Below, in pieces: positions 49,401 to 60,200 of a stretch of DNA of 64,000 nt; the first letter of the stretch is position 1, and every line of letters starts with the position of its first letter. The translations under genes were made by a program, and so were the position numbers. The notes under the pieces are model-generated. The model was not told the origin of the DNA, ran no database searches, and was given only the letters and a program-made list of their open reading frames with translations. This stretch comes from Strigops habroptila (lineage: Eukaryota; Chordata; Aves; Psittaciformes; Psittacidae): positions 35,248,812-35,312,811 of the forward strand of contig NC_044277.2 of assembly GCF_004027225.2 (NCBI RefSeq). The letters are read 5' to 3'.

Positions 49401-50966
49401 TGGCATAGAGCTTGAGAGCATGCTAAGCTGTCAGTTCAATTATGGTCTGCTTTGCATGGTGTGATAGCCTCAGGGAACCTGCTGCCTTCTCCTGCAGGAC
49501 ATGTTTTGTATTTTAAACCCTGGTGAGTGGGGGATGAAAACCAGACCAACACAATGAAGCTGGGTTTTTTCCTAGGAATATGTTGTAAGTTGGTTTTGAG
49601 GCTGCTGCAATCAACTTTACTTTGGGAATTTCACTGTGTGAGGACGAAACTAATGGCTCACAAGCAAAACACTCAAGTGCAGAGAAGTTTAGCGATGAGA
49701 GGCATTATCTTCTTGTCTCTTTGGTATTTTATGTATTTTACCGGGCAGTGCGAGGAGCACAGTTTATGTGGGTATCTACCAGAAGCAAGTACTTTTGTGT
49801 TGTTACTGGTACCCAGGCTGGTGCACGAGGAACAACACATAAATGTGGCAAACGGTATAAATCTGCATATTTTCAGAGTACATATGATCCACAGCCCAAC
49901 TCACTGCCTGTTCTCTGCCAGAGCAAGTGGTGAATGGCTTACAGGGGCTGAAGAAAGGCAAGGCATGAAAGGGAAGTCACAGCACCAGCAAACATGCAAT
50001 TACTTGAATAGCCATTGAAAGAAGAGTGAATCACGGAGGTAGCCAGCAGTGACCCACTTGTGCAGGCATACAAAGGCAGCAGTGCAAACAGTGGGGCTTC
50101 AGGGCTCTCCCTGCAAACATCATTTTCTGCAGGGAGCGGGAGCAGGAAGAGACGAATGAATCCTTGCAGATGATGTTTCTGGATTTGCCTGCAAAAGGAT
50201 GTTTGTATGTACAGCCCAGCTCTCAGGCAACAAAAACAATTACAGTGATGGTTCACTTTGTCATTTCGACTTATATTCTGAAATTAAGCAGCTGGGACCT
50301 TGTGCTCATAGCTTGCAAGTAAAGATCTGACCTGGCCCCACAATTTGTTTTCCCTGTTTTTACCTGCTTTCTTGTTGCTGAAATATGCTGCCATTGAGTT
50401 TAAACTAATTTGTTCAATCAAATGCAGACTGGGCTTTGTCCGGTTCTTACTCTTCATTACAAGCAATTAATGTTAATCATGCATTCATTTCCAGGGCATG
50501 GCTTTGGAAATGTTCCACTTATTGAGCCAGCAGACTTAAATTCAACATTCATGCAGTTCACCCACTTCATCTGAGCTGCTAACTGCTCGCAGAACTTCAT
50601 TTTCTTTTCTATTACACAGAATAGCCACACAGTTGCAAGCTGTCACTTTAGCAATTACCTCATAGGTATATCAACACTGATTCCAGATCTCCCAATTTTG
50701 CCAGCGCAAAGATTTTACACAGCCACAATGTCGAAGCACCTGCACGGATTAGCTCCAGAAACAAGCAGCAAGCACTGGACTGCGAGCAGAGCACGGCAGA
50801 ACAGATGAGCTGCTCACTTCAGAGATTTCTCTGATGCTAAACACCCCATCCATCTAAAAGATAACCCCGTAGTGGTTGTTACAATTTTGATGTACTCACA
50901 TTTGGATGAAATCACAGTGGTGAAAACTTCTAAATTCTCGTCGCTGCAGCTGTAAATCTGGTGCAT
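37218..50966 (-). CDS. VXN: VXN (vexin), complete 6-exon coding gene
   Basis: Coding exons on the - strand, in transcript order: 50966-50900, 48174-48119, 43810-43648, 39821-39760, 38206-38121, 37404-37218. They join in one frame to 621 nt, 206 residues plus stop; the human protein (formerly C8orf46) is about 207. Every intron is GT-AG. The ends are strongly conserved: MHQIYSCSDENLEVFTTVIS (1-20), an arginine-rich SPARRRAKSTQHILTK (25-40), and the C-terminus GAEASLPLTGS ... LLRKMWMKHKKKSEYLGATN ... FEAD. The middle (42-140) is poorly conserved and low in structure. There is no signal peptide or membrane segment. In Xenopus, vexin promotes neuronal differentiation with proneural bHLH factors; a biochemical activity is not known. 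Introns hold a CR1 fragment (41031-41153), simple repeats and two hairpin-forming repeats. Confidence 0.94.
37707..37724. repeat. T18 homopolymer in VXN intron 5
   Basis: Uninterrupted run of 18 T (A on the transcribed - strand). Simple repeat. Confidence 0.9.
38121..38206 (-). CDS. VXN: VXN coding exon 5
   Basis: Residues 117-144 plus two bases of D145: IPPSPVAHITVKAVTVTDSP and TGNSTSMEE-like continuation, matching the human IPPVPRISVKT block. Acceptor is cctcctgcag, donor gtaagt (- strand). Confidence 0.9.
39760..39821 (-). CDS. VXN: VXN coding exon 4 (62 nt)
   Basis: Completes V96 and encodes to residue 116: GITERESSKSCNHLLDGKSL, which aligns with human GISEPKTS...GKSL. Acceptor cctttgcag and donor gtaagt are good, and the phase fits both neighbours exactly. 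It is too short to stand out as an open frame, and the sequence has diverged, so automatic annotation could miss it. Confidence 0.88.
40084..40127. repeat. AT-rich (ATTTAT)-type microsatellite in VXN intron 3
   Basis: Imperfect repeats of TATATTTA/ATTTAT for about 44 bp. Confidence 0.85.
41031..41153 (+). mobile_element. CR1 LINE 3' fragment in VXN intron 3
   Basis: CTTCAAGGCCAGGTTGGTTG, CAACCTGGTCTAGTGGAATG, GGTCCCTTTCAACCCAAACC and a diverged tail ATACTATG. It is antisense to VXN transcription. Confidence 0.92.
43445..43490. repeat. Diverged 23-bp tandem duplication in VXN intron 3
   Basis: Two adjacent units, each starting ATGRCTCTGAATAAAG (43445 and 43468), differ at a few positions. 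Together they suggest a local tandem duplication. Confidence 0.75.
43648..43810 (-). CDS. VXN: VXN coding exon 3
   Basis: Residues 42-95 plus the first base of V96: VVAISDHQPHRTEKLHPHHG followed by ELLQVLYSGDEVRGLGC and a G/P/A-rich end. The first part aligns with human VVIESDLYTHQPLELLPHRG; the rest is weakly conserved. Acceptor ttccctgtag, donor gtgagt. The CpG and GC content is higher than in the flanking introns. Confidence 0.9.
43872..43910. repeat. Perfect 16-bp inverted repeat with 7-nt loop, upstream of VXN exon 3
   Basis: Left arm 43872-43887 (ATGCTGCTCCCCATTG) and right arm 43895-43910 are exact reverse complements around a 7-base loop. In the VXN pre-mRNA the structure would lie about 62-100 nt before the exon 3 acceptor, just upstream of where the branch point should be. 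Confidence 0.9.
45704..45737. repeat. Perfect 17-bp tandem duplication in VXN intron 2
   Basis: AAGCACTCTATTAAGAA occurs twice, head to tail, without mismatch (45704-45720 and 45721-45737). Confidence 0.95.
46425..46448. repeat. 12-bp tandem duplication in VXN intron 2
   Basis: CTTATGAGTACC followed directly by CTTATGAGTACA. Confidence 0.85.
48119..48174 (-). CDS. VXN: VXN coding exon 2 (56 nt)
   Basis: Completes S23 and encodes to S41: CSPARRRAKSTQHILTKS, the conserved basic segment, which resembles a nuclear-localisation or phosphorylation motif. Acceptor ttttcacag, donor gtaaga on the - strand. Confidence 0.94.
50900..50966 (-). CDS. VXN: VXN coding exon 1
   Basis: Residues 1-22 (MHQIYSCSDENLEVFTTVIS then SK) plus the first base of S23. 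The start matches the vexin N-terminus exactly. Donor is gtgagt. The 5' UTR extends rightward from 50967; its length and any non-coding first exon cannot be set from the sequence. Confidence 0.94.
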
Positions 50967-51499
50967 TTTCCACCTCTCCCTACTGACTGCCTTTCAGCCT
51001 CATGCAACCGCTCTGAACTTCTGGTAAATAGGTTTCACTAATCCAATCTGGCTCTGTGATCATTGTCCAGATCTACAAAGGACAGACTGATGCTGTGATC
51101 TCATCTCATTCCATATTCTTCATTGCAACATTTTCTGCTCCCATCTGCCTTTCTATGAATACTATTAATGCAAAGATTCAATTTAGCTGTTACTTAAGCC
51201 TCTACCCAGATAGGAGCATTTTATTTTACATCATCTCCTTTTACCAGTTTGGAGAATCCTCTGCAATAAATAGCTAATAATTAAAGTCTGTTCTGTGCAG
51301 CCAATGTATGGGCAAATAAACACTGACAGAAGTTCTGTCAGGATTTTTAAAATAAGCTGGGTTAATACTTTGTATACTTTAACACATTTATTGTAAAAAT
51401 TGCTCCTCCCATATAATGAGGAGCTGATTCTGAGCATATTAAGAAAAGTGCTTTGTGTTTTACCTTTTAAGTTCATAAACTAGCACCTGAATCCTGCTC

Positions 51500-51541
51500 T
51501 TCTTTAGTCATCTGCAGTTTCAAATGCAGATGACTAAAGAA
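51500..51541. repeat. Perfect 17-bp inverted repeat with 8-nt spacer
   Basis: Left arm 51500-51516 (TTCTTTAGTCATCTGCA) and right arm 51525-51541 are exact reverse complements; two more pairs can form inside the 8-base spacer. Each arm carries a CAGATG E-box core and a TGACTAA AP-1-like word. It lies about 0.53 kb upstream of the VXN start codon. Confidence 0.92.
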
Positions 51542-52259
51542 AGGCACGTCAGGCAGGCATGCGTAGGTCTATATGCCCCTCTACTTCAGTGGCTGCAGAG
51601 GGAGGGCAGGTGGCTCAGTCCTAGATGGGTTCCTATATGACTTGATGGTTCTGGGGCCTAACTCCGTATTTATGCACTTCAGTAGAGGGTCTTCTTGCCA
51701 AAGCTTCTCGTTCCTTAATGCTCCCATCAGAAATTGTACTTTTCCTCATCTATGACAATCAGCCCCCTCAACTTCTGGTGACTTACTGCTGCCATGGACA
51801 CCTAGGATAGAAAATACTGGCTTGCGGGCTCCAGCAGCTGATGTAGCAGAAACACTTTCAAGTGTGAATAATGATATTAAATTATATCAGTCTAATGAAT
51901 AGCCTTCATTACTAGCACGTGTGTGTAATTAACACAAAAACTAGTGCTGTCTTCTCCTATAGACGTCTGCCACCAACAGTCCCAGATGGAAAGTGCCAGT
52001 GAACATGGGCTGTCACTGTCTTATTCATGTAATGTTTCTTATTTGAAATAATAAATGTTGGTCAAATACACGTCCTGAGCCTGGAAGCATTTTGGTTGAG
52101 TGGAAGGTGTCACTGTTTCGAGAAAGAAATGAGTGAAGAGAAGCTGGTATCACTTGTCACCTCCCAGGGGCAGCAAAACCACTGCTGGGCTGGGGGCATT
52201 GTCCCAGGAAATGGCGCTGTGTTTGAAATGGGCAGTGGAATGGCAATGTAATCAAGCAA

Positions 52260-52540
52260 AAGTTCAATTAGGTTTTGATTTATTGCGCCACATGTTCTGC
52301 TTGTATGACTGATGTCATTAACATCAGGCTCGGCTGGCGTGTTCATCTGTCCCTGCCCGGCTCCCTCTCAAGGCACACACACTCAACAGATGGGGAGCTG
52401 CACGGGCGCGAATGCAATTGTTTATCCCCCTATTGTTCCTGTGTCAAGCAATCAAACCAAATCCATTACCCACCGAGAAAAAGATCAGCGCACCGTCCAT
52501 TCAGCAGTGAATGGAGCAGGAGCAGTTATGCAGGGAGGCT
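52260..52540. promoter_or_regulatory. Candidate VXN enhancer (E-box, SOX, homeobox-rich block)
   Basis: About 280 bp of balanced composition with a high density of developmental factor motifs: E-boxes CACATG (52289-52294), CATCTG (52344-52349) and CAGATGG (52387-52393), a SOX-like CCTATTGTT, CAATTGTTTAT, and several TAAT/CATTA words. It is 1.3-1.6 kb upstream of VXN. The call rests on motif density only; no alignment was made. Confidence 0.35.
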
Positions 52541-53181
52541 TTAAAGCTTTCAAAAGGACAGAAAAAAATAATGAAGAGCAACACTGAATAGTTGACCAAA
52601 AAAAAAAAAAAAGAAAACAGCTATAACAAATCTAACCCACCCTTTATTTCACCTTGAGATATTCAGAAGCCAATGAGAAGAGGCACTTCTGGATCTGAGT
52701 CACTGTTTTCCTAATTATAGCTATGGCCTAAAGGTATTTTAAAATCATAGCTGGTGTTTAACATTAGAACACGTATTTGGTGTTTCATCGCGTTGAGGGG
52801 TGGTGGGGATGTGGAAACTGAAGTGAGACTCGAGCTGGTTACCAGCTGGCATTCACTGTATTACAGGTTAGGTTTTAAGCTGAAGAGCTTTGAACACCTA
52901 TCTTTACAGGAAACATGATGCTCTGCGGATGAGTCACTGTGCAGAGAGCTGACAAAAGGTTCTCACATCACTTCCAGCAAGAAAAATAGGGCTCAGAAGG
53001 GCCCTATTTTGTGATATGTCTCATGTGGAGTCCTCATCTGGGAATAAATTTTTTGCTGTTCATGAAAAGGAGTTTGTGGCTTCATATTGCCCAGAGCTTG
53101 CAGGGTAGTCCAGCGCTGTGAGTGCCCTGGGTTTTGCAGGTAATCTTGATGTTGCTGCAAGAGGAGGACTGCCCATATCAC

Positions 53182-53260
53182 ATCATAGAATGGTTTGGGT
53201 TGGAAGGGACCTTAAAGATCACCGGGTTCCAACCTGTCTGCCGTGGGCAAGGACACCGTT
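53182..53260 (-). mobile_element. CR1 LINE 3' end fragment
   Basis: On the + strand it reads ATCATAGAATGGTTTGGGTT GGAAGGGACC and onward, the reverse complement of the CR1 tail. About 80 bp is retained. Confidence 0.93.
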
Positions 53261-54251
53261 GGGTTACTTTTTTTTAGCTTTATTTATTTATAGAGTTATT
53301 CGGGACAAATATCTTGGTTTATCTAGCTAAAAAAATAGGTGTGATAACACCTGCCAAGGAAGTGTGCTACAGAGCTCAACTGCATGAAACCTGCTGAAGA
53401 ACTAAGGAAGATACCCTCCACAATGTCCAACCAAGGAACTGCTTGCAGAGCCGCATCAGATGATTTCACATGGTATCTCCTTTTGGATCTTTACTGACCT
53501 AGCAAGAGTCTAGTCTGTGGTGGAGGCAGGAAACCAAACAGTTATTGATTCTACAAATCACATTTGTTTCCCAAATTACATAAAATATCTAGAAACTAGG
53601 CACAGTTTTTTCCTCACTGCTAAGCACAATTTATAAGCTATTAATTTAATTCACGTGGTGCCACTGCAGCCATGAGAAGACCCAAAAATGTTTTTGCACT
53701 GGGGTATATCTTTGACTGAAGATTCCCAAGTGAACATGTGGAATCCAGATTCCTCACTGTGGACTGTGATATAGCTATTTGCCAAATAACTCCCAGTGTT
53801 GTCAGTAAGTGATTAAAACATCTGGTGCAAGAACTTGGTGACCAAAGGTGAACAGAAACAACTGAGGAGGAAGACAACCCAGGACACAAGAACAGACACA
53901 TGGTGTCTGAAAAAACAGCCATCTAACCCGATCTGCAGGTGCAGGATGGGGAAGCTATTTGTTTTTTGGGAATGTGGGCAGAAAGGAGGGAAAGGTGGGA
54001 AAGGGGAAGAGATGTATGCTGAGGCTGAGGGAAAAACAACTGGTGGAAACAGCAGAAGGCCCAGCGAACCTTGTCAATGGGGCAGAAAATCCCATAAACT
54101 GGCAAAATGTCCCTTTGGAAAGGTGGCAAGGATGCTTTTCCCATGGGCTGGATCTGTTCAGCCACATTTGGAAGACACAAGTCTAGACGTTTGTCCTATC
54201 TCCCAAGTATGCCAGAGCTGGTAAGCTTAAAAGGAAACAAATACCGAAAAA

Positions 54252-54280
54252 TTAATTACAGTTACAAAAACTGTAATTAA
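54252..54280. repeat. Perfect 12-bp inverted repeat with 5-nt loop
   Basis: TTAATTACAGTT (54252-54263), loop ACAAA, then its exact reverse complement (54269-54280). Each arm contains a TAATTA homeodomain core. Confidence 0.9.
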
Positions 54281-57200
54281 CACTTCGAGTGACTTAAGGT
54301 AAGTATCAGAAACCTCTAGACCTTATTTATCCTAGCTTTTGGAAACAAATGAATGCCTTTCCAGCACAGCATTCTTCCAGTGAAGTCAGTGGGAAGCATC
54401 TCAGCATATGCAAGAGACATTGCCAAGGGATTCCCTGGCTCACAGAGTACAGAGCTCTTCCCGAGGCAGGTCTCTGGCTTCTCCCTGGATCTCGTACCCT
54501 GTTGCATAAGAGGTGAATCTAATCTGTACTGAGCCACTTGAGCCTATTTCTTACTGTTAGCTGGGCAATATGATAAGGATAACCCCAGGTATTTTTGGAA
54601 TAGGATTGTGAACCAGAGGTATGCACAGTTTAAAAATAAGATGGGATAAAACTGCACATGCATGCTGCAGGCATTGACTCTAAAACACATCTCTGTGATG
54701 CAATGCAAGGGGCATTTTTCAAGGAATGAAAAGCTCTTCGCTTCATTTTAGGGCCACAGAATTTCAGTGGCCAATGACCGAAAAGGAAAACCAACAAAAA
54801 AAAGCTAAATATAAAGTGAGATTCTCATACATAATCTGTTATTTTTCTCTAAATGAAAGGGAGAGACAGATATGCGATCAACAACTTCGCCTCAAACTTA
54901 CAGCAGTCTGCAATACTAGCTCAAAATTACAGTAGCACTGCATGGCTGAAAGGTCTGTGAGTAAGTGAAGGCTTATCAAAACTAACATTTTAATTGGCAT
55001 CTGGCTGGAAGCTGCCGTAACAGATTTTACCCAAATCAGAATAAGATCGAGCCTTTTAAAAAACATTCTGAACTTTAAATTCACCATAGGGGATCAGGAG
55101 AGAGGGATGCAAGAGCTGCGCAGTTTGAAAGGGCTAACGCACTGACTTCTCTGCTAATCAGGAAACGAAACACCAGCCAGAGCTGGAAGCCAGGTTGAGA
55201 GCATCCCCCCTCTAGTTATAGAAAGATACTGCAGGATCCTGAGGGAAAAAAAAGAAGCCTGGTTGGCTCCTCTTAAAAAAGTTACATATAGATAATTGGA
55301 CCTTCACAAATTTGCCCTAAGCTTGTAAAACACACTTGAGTAAGCCCATACAACGATTAGCGAGAAACACAATGCCCAGCACTGTAAGGTTCAAGTCCCG
55401 TGGACCTTGTGCCAGCAGCAGGGATTGCACTAAGCCAGCATTAAAGCTAGGGCCAGGCTGAGCACGTGGAAGCTTAACAAGCTTTCATATACTGGTCGTG
55501 TACTGGTAATCCACAGAAAGCATTAAAAATGTTAACAAAAGAGCGATATGTCCAAACGGGGCTGTGACAACAATAGCTTATTAAGATGCTAAACTTCAAC
55601 TTTGTCCTTGATTTATTCATTTTTCAAGCTAATTGATCAGTGACGTCTTTATTCCTCTGATAAAGCACAGTGATTTTTGGATGAGGCTTTTTCACTCCCA
55701 ATATTTTCCTTTAAAGCATTTTAAGATTATTTTGACTGCTGGCTCCTGATATGAACACAACCATTTTTGGACGAAGCAGCACATTAATTAAAGCTTGTGG
55801 TTCCTGCATTTGTGCAGTTGTAGCTTTCTTGCTGCACCTGCATACTATGTCTCATACCATCAAGAGGAAAATCCGCTGCTTGGGTAACCAGGCAGAAACT
55901 ACTTAGGATTTCTCCCATGGATAAGTCTAAAGAACGAGGCAACCTAAACTGTCACCTTACTTGTCTCTAGTGTGTCCTCAATGCAGCCATCAAGCTCCTT
56001 TTGCCATGTACAACACACGTGCTCTGTGGGATGAAGGTCTTTGGAGGGTACCAGATAGCATTGCCTTCTCTGGCTTAAGTTCTGTGTGAAAATGGGATTA
56101 AATTTAAAACAAGGACCAGCATTATTAGGGCACCAGTGCCAGAAACTTAGAAAATAGGAGGTAGGAGAAGCTGCACTAAAGGCAGAGAAGCAGGATCAAA
56201 TTTTTGAGCCTCTTTTTGATCCAGATTTCAGGTACGGTGCCTGCGTGAAGCAGCAAGATAGCACAGGAGATGGCACTGCAACAGAGGAGGTTTCAGAACA
56301 GAGCAGGAGCACCAGTACGGAACTGCTGTGTCTTTGAAATGTGAGACTTTTGAGGTACCTTTTGGCAACAAGCATGTTAAATGACCACAGAGCATACAGC
56401 TGTGAGGCCGGAGGGGGAAACTGGGGAACTCCCTCTGATGCCAAAAGCTTTTTGGAGAGGTGAAAAGGGATATCTGGTCTCATTACTGCACTGGTCTTTA
56501 GCCTCTCTACTGGCGCTGCCAGCAGGGGTGTCAAAGATCTTCTGCTCTAAGTACCTGACTTGTTTGTAGGAATCTGATTAAAGTAGATCTCAGATAACAA
56601 GAGGAATTAATGCTGCAAATACATAGGAGAGGATTTTTAAGTGCATAAGCTACATATAGGTCAGTCACGTAGCTTCTGAGATCTTTGATTTCTGTGGAAC
56701 TGATGATCTTTACTTGTCCTTTTCCTCTGTCCTGTTAGCCTTTACACTTAAACACTTACCTTTATTAACGCAGTTTTAGCTGTAATCTTTTGCCTGTAAT
56801 CAGTTGCTCTGTCCACTACAAGGAAAGCTTTGTACAGAAGTAAGCCTGGGAGAGAGAACACCAAGAGGGAACAGGAAAGATATTTCGGGGGCTTTGCAAT
56901 AGACATGGCACATTCTCCTCGATAACTACATAGTTATAGATTCTACATCCTTCAGGTTTTTACAGTGTTTTGTAAAATGCATGTTCTCATCTTTGATGTT
57001 CCCCTGAAGTCTTATGTTTCTATAGTCTCTCAACTTGGTCAGCCAAAAAGAGGTAGACTCCTAGATCCGAGCTCTTCTACTTTTTACACTCTCTAGAATG
57101 TAACCTTGTTATATATTCAGGCTCAGTGTCTCAGCTGTAAGCAACTGCATGCATATGCCTGCACACACGTCAGTTCTTTTACCAATGCTTTGTTTGCTAT

Positions 57201-60200
57201 GCACATGCAGATGTCTCCAGTGAAGGACACGCTTAGATGTCTAGCACCCATCACCCGACCCTTTGTTCAGCGGGTTGGCATTTTTAGCTTGGCTCTCGTG
57301 GGTAGGACCTGGAATTGTGCTTTATAGTTGGTGACATTATAATTACTGACATGAGAAGTCACAAATGGTTACTTTACCATCAAAATCTGGCCCCTAGCTC
57401 TGTGCTCAGTTTTACCAACCAAGTAGTCCTCATTCTAGGTCTTCTATTTAAAATACAAATATGGTAGGTATGAAGTACACCAGCTTGACCACACCAAGAA
57501 CTAAACTTGGGCAATATGAAGGCTACAGGATGTGCTATTCTAGGATGTCCAGAAATGCAAGATGTGCCACTGTGAGCGTGCCTGAACAGGAACCCCGGGC
57601 TCCAGACACCGAACTGCCACCAGTGTCTGACAGCACTGACATGGCGTCAACCCTTCCTGGCTTGGAAAGGTGACTCTGGAGAAGGACTGATCCACTGAAA
57701 CAAGTGTTACAGAGGCTCTGAGGTTTTAGTAATGCAAGGCAAACACAATTCAGGCTCTGTTCATGTTAATTCCCATTTCTCGCTGCTCAGATAAGCATGT
57801 AGTGACAGCTTTCATGAGGCAGGGACCTGTCCAATGGAAAATGGATTATGACCACCAACTCTTGCATATAATCTACTAAGCAATCATCTAATGGTCGCTA
57901 GAGAGACACCATAGGTCTGTGCTGGTGACCTAGAGGTGAAATGACTTTCTTTGTCTGTCTGAATCCCTGAAGCATTCAGACCCCTGATCGGGGGGAAGTT
58001 CTGGTCTAAATGGCCATTAATCTCCCTTAAGGCAAAAAGGTCAGAAGAACAAGTTATTCAATGATGTTAACTGTTTTCTGTGCCAGCAAAAAAGCTTTAT
58101 TTCCAATGCCGTCTTTAAATATACAGCAACACTTAAACATCCAGACTTTCACAGTGATTTTTTGAAAGTGATGTCAGCTTTCAGACAGATGACAAGGTCC
58201 ATACACCGTGTCAGCCCCCCACAGCTGTGTCCATAACCGTACCAACAATGCCACACAATGGTGCCCTTAAATCCCATAAAGGCAAGCAACAATGCCACAG
58301 AATGAAGCGATAACGTATTGGAGCTGCTGACAATCAGTCTTTAACATGTGTTATCCATTTGACTGCAGGTGTAAATCAGCGTTTCAATGTCAAGTTGCTA
58401 ATTTAAGGCTGTATGGTTAAACATCCGAACAGTGCAGCACAGGATCAGCACAAGTGCATTGTTAAAGTAGGTCAAAGTCACTGCAAGTCAGGAAACATAG
58501 AGGAGAAGTTCCACATCAATAAACCAGTGTCGGTGCTGTGATATATATATATTTCATGATACAGTAGTATTAAACATTTAACGGGAGCTCAGACTACAGG
58601 GTAGGCGCAGTCATCATTCTGTTGCTGCTCAGTTGACTTTGTGGTGGTGTACATGCTGTCACCAGAGGTGGTCATAGAACCAAGCTCTGTGGCTCTACAG
58701 CGTGGTGTGAATTAACATGGATCTCCAAAGGATGCGTGCCATTTCCTCTGCTTCCACTTAACTGTGCCACCCCATGGATGTGCATTAACTTTTCCCCCTT
58801 TAAATCCCATATTCAGAGAAATAAGGAAAATATCTGCTACTATTTGTTGTATTTAGAGTTCTCTGAAAACCAAGTACATGTAATTTTTCAAAAGAAACCA
58901 AAGACTGAATGTAATTTTTTCATCCCCTCTCCCATTATTAGGAAAGTAGTTAAAACCCCAACCAACATTCCATTGAGCTGTGTCAAATGGTTCTTCCTCT
59001 TATTGTTATTATTTGGCTGTATAATGTTTTCTACCAACTCACTCATGACAGCTGTTTCAGTACAATGGGGAGAAAAGAAAATTAATAACATTTTACTGGG
59101 TTACTTAATAGAAGCCTAAAATTGGCAAAATACAAAACCGCATCCAGAAATGCTGCATCTAAGGGAACTGCAGCCTTCCTAATGATAGCCCAACTTTGGG
59201 GCTTTTGTTGTCTCAGCTTCACTGAGAAATTCAGAGCAACAGTAGAAGCTTCTGCTTGTTCTCATGAAGAGCTACACCTAAGAACTATGTACTAAACATC
59301 TGGCAACGAACTGAGCCTGTTTGATTCCTCATGTGTGCACTTCAGGTAAGTAACCGCCTGTGGAAATAAAAGCATGTGCAAAGAGAGCTGAGACCTCCGT
59401 AAATTCAGTCACGACAGTCCCGCCACACACACCATTGCTCAAAGAGGAACCTCTCCTTCTGCAGATGGCCTGGTGGCGATCCAAAGATGGAACCAGGCTT
59501 TGAGGCAGGATTATCAGGGGTGGGAGATGTGGAAGACCCTCTTCTCACTGCCCAGAGCTGACTCTGCAGCAGACAAGCTGCCTGTGTACTGCCGCATGAG
59601 CTACAGCTCCTGGAGAGATCAGGGAAACGTTCTAGCTGGTATTCAAATTTAAATCAAGTTCCTTTTTATTTAGGAAGCACACAGGGATGGTCTTAGGAAA
59701 AATGGAGACCATACCTTTAGGCCTCCTGCTCCATTGCATCAGGTTGCCTTTGTCCTTTCTGCACAGACACGCTTAATGCAGAAATGGATTTTTTACGCTG
59801 GAGCTGTTGAAACCAAGGCATTCTGCACGTCCTGGAGCACTGTGGTGCTTAAGGAGGTTTACTCGAGGGTTGTGCTCAGGCATAGCTTGGCTGTGCCTCT
59901 GAAACATCACTCTCATCCATTTTTCAGGCCTCACGGGGATGGAAAGCCACCACAAGACAGAAGACAACAGCCTTGACACATTGCCTTAAAGATGGTACAT
60001 CAAGGAATGAGCATGTACACTAACCTACCTGTGGTTCCTTCCAAGTTTATTCACACACAGGATGATGGTGAGACTTCTTGCAGATTCAGGCACATTGGTT
60101 ATGTATTCTTCACTTCTTTCTCTTTTTGCTTTAACTGCTGGGAAAATCAGCAGTGGAATGGGAAGAGGCATAGGAAAAGAGGGGCCAGACAAACTTTTGT

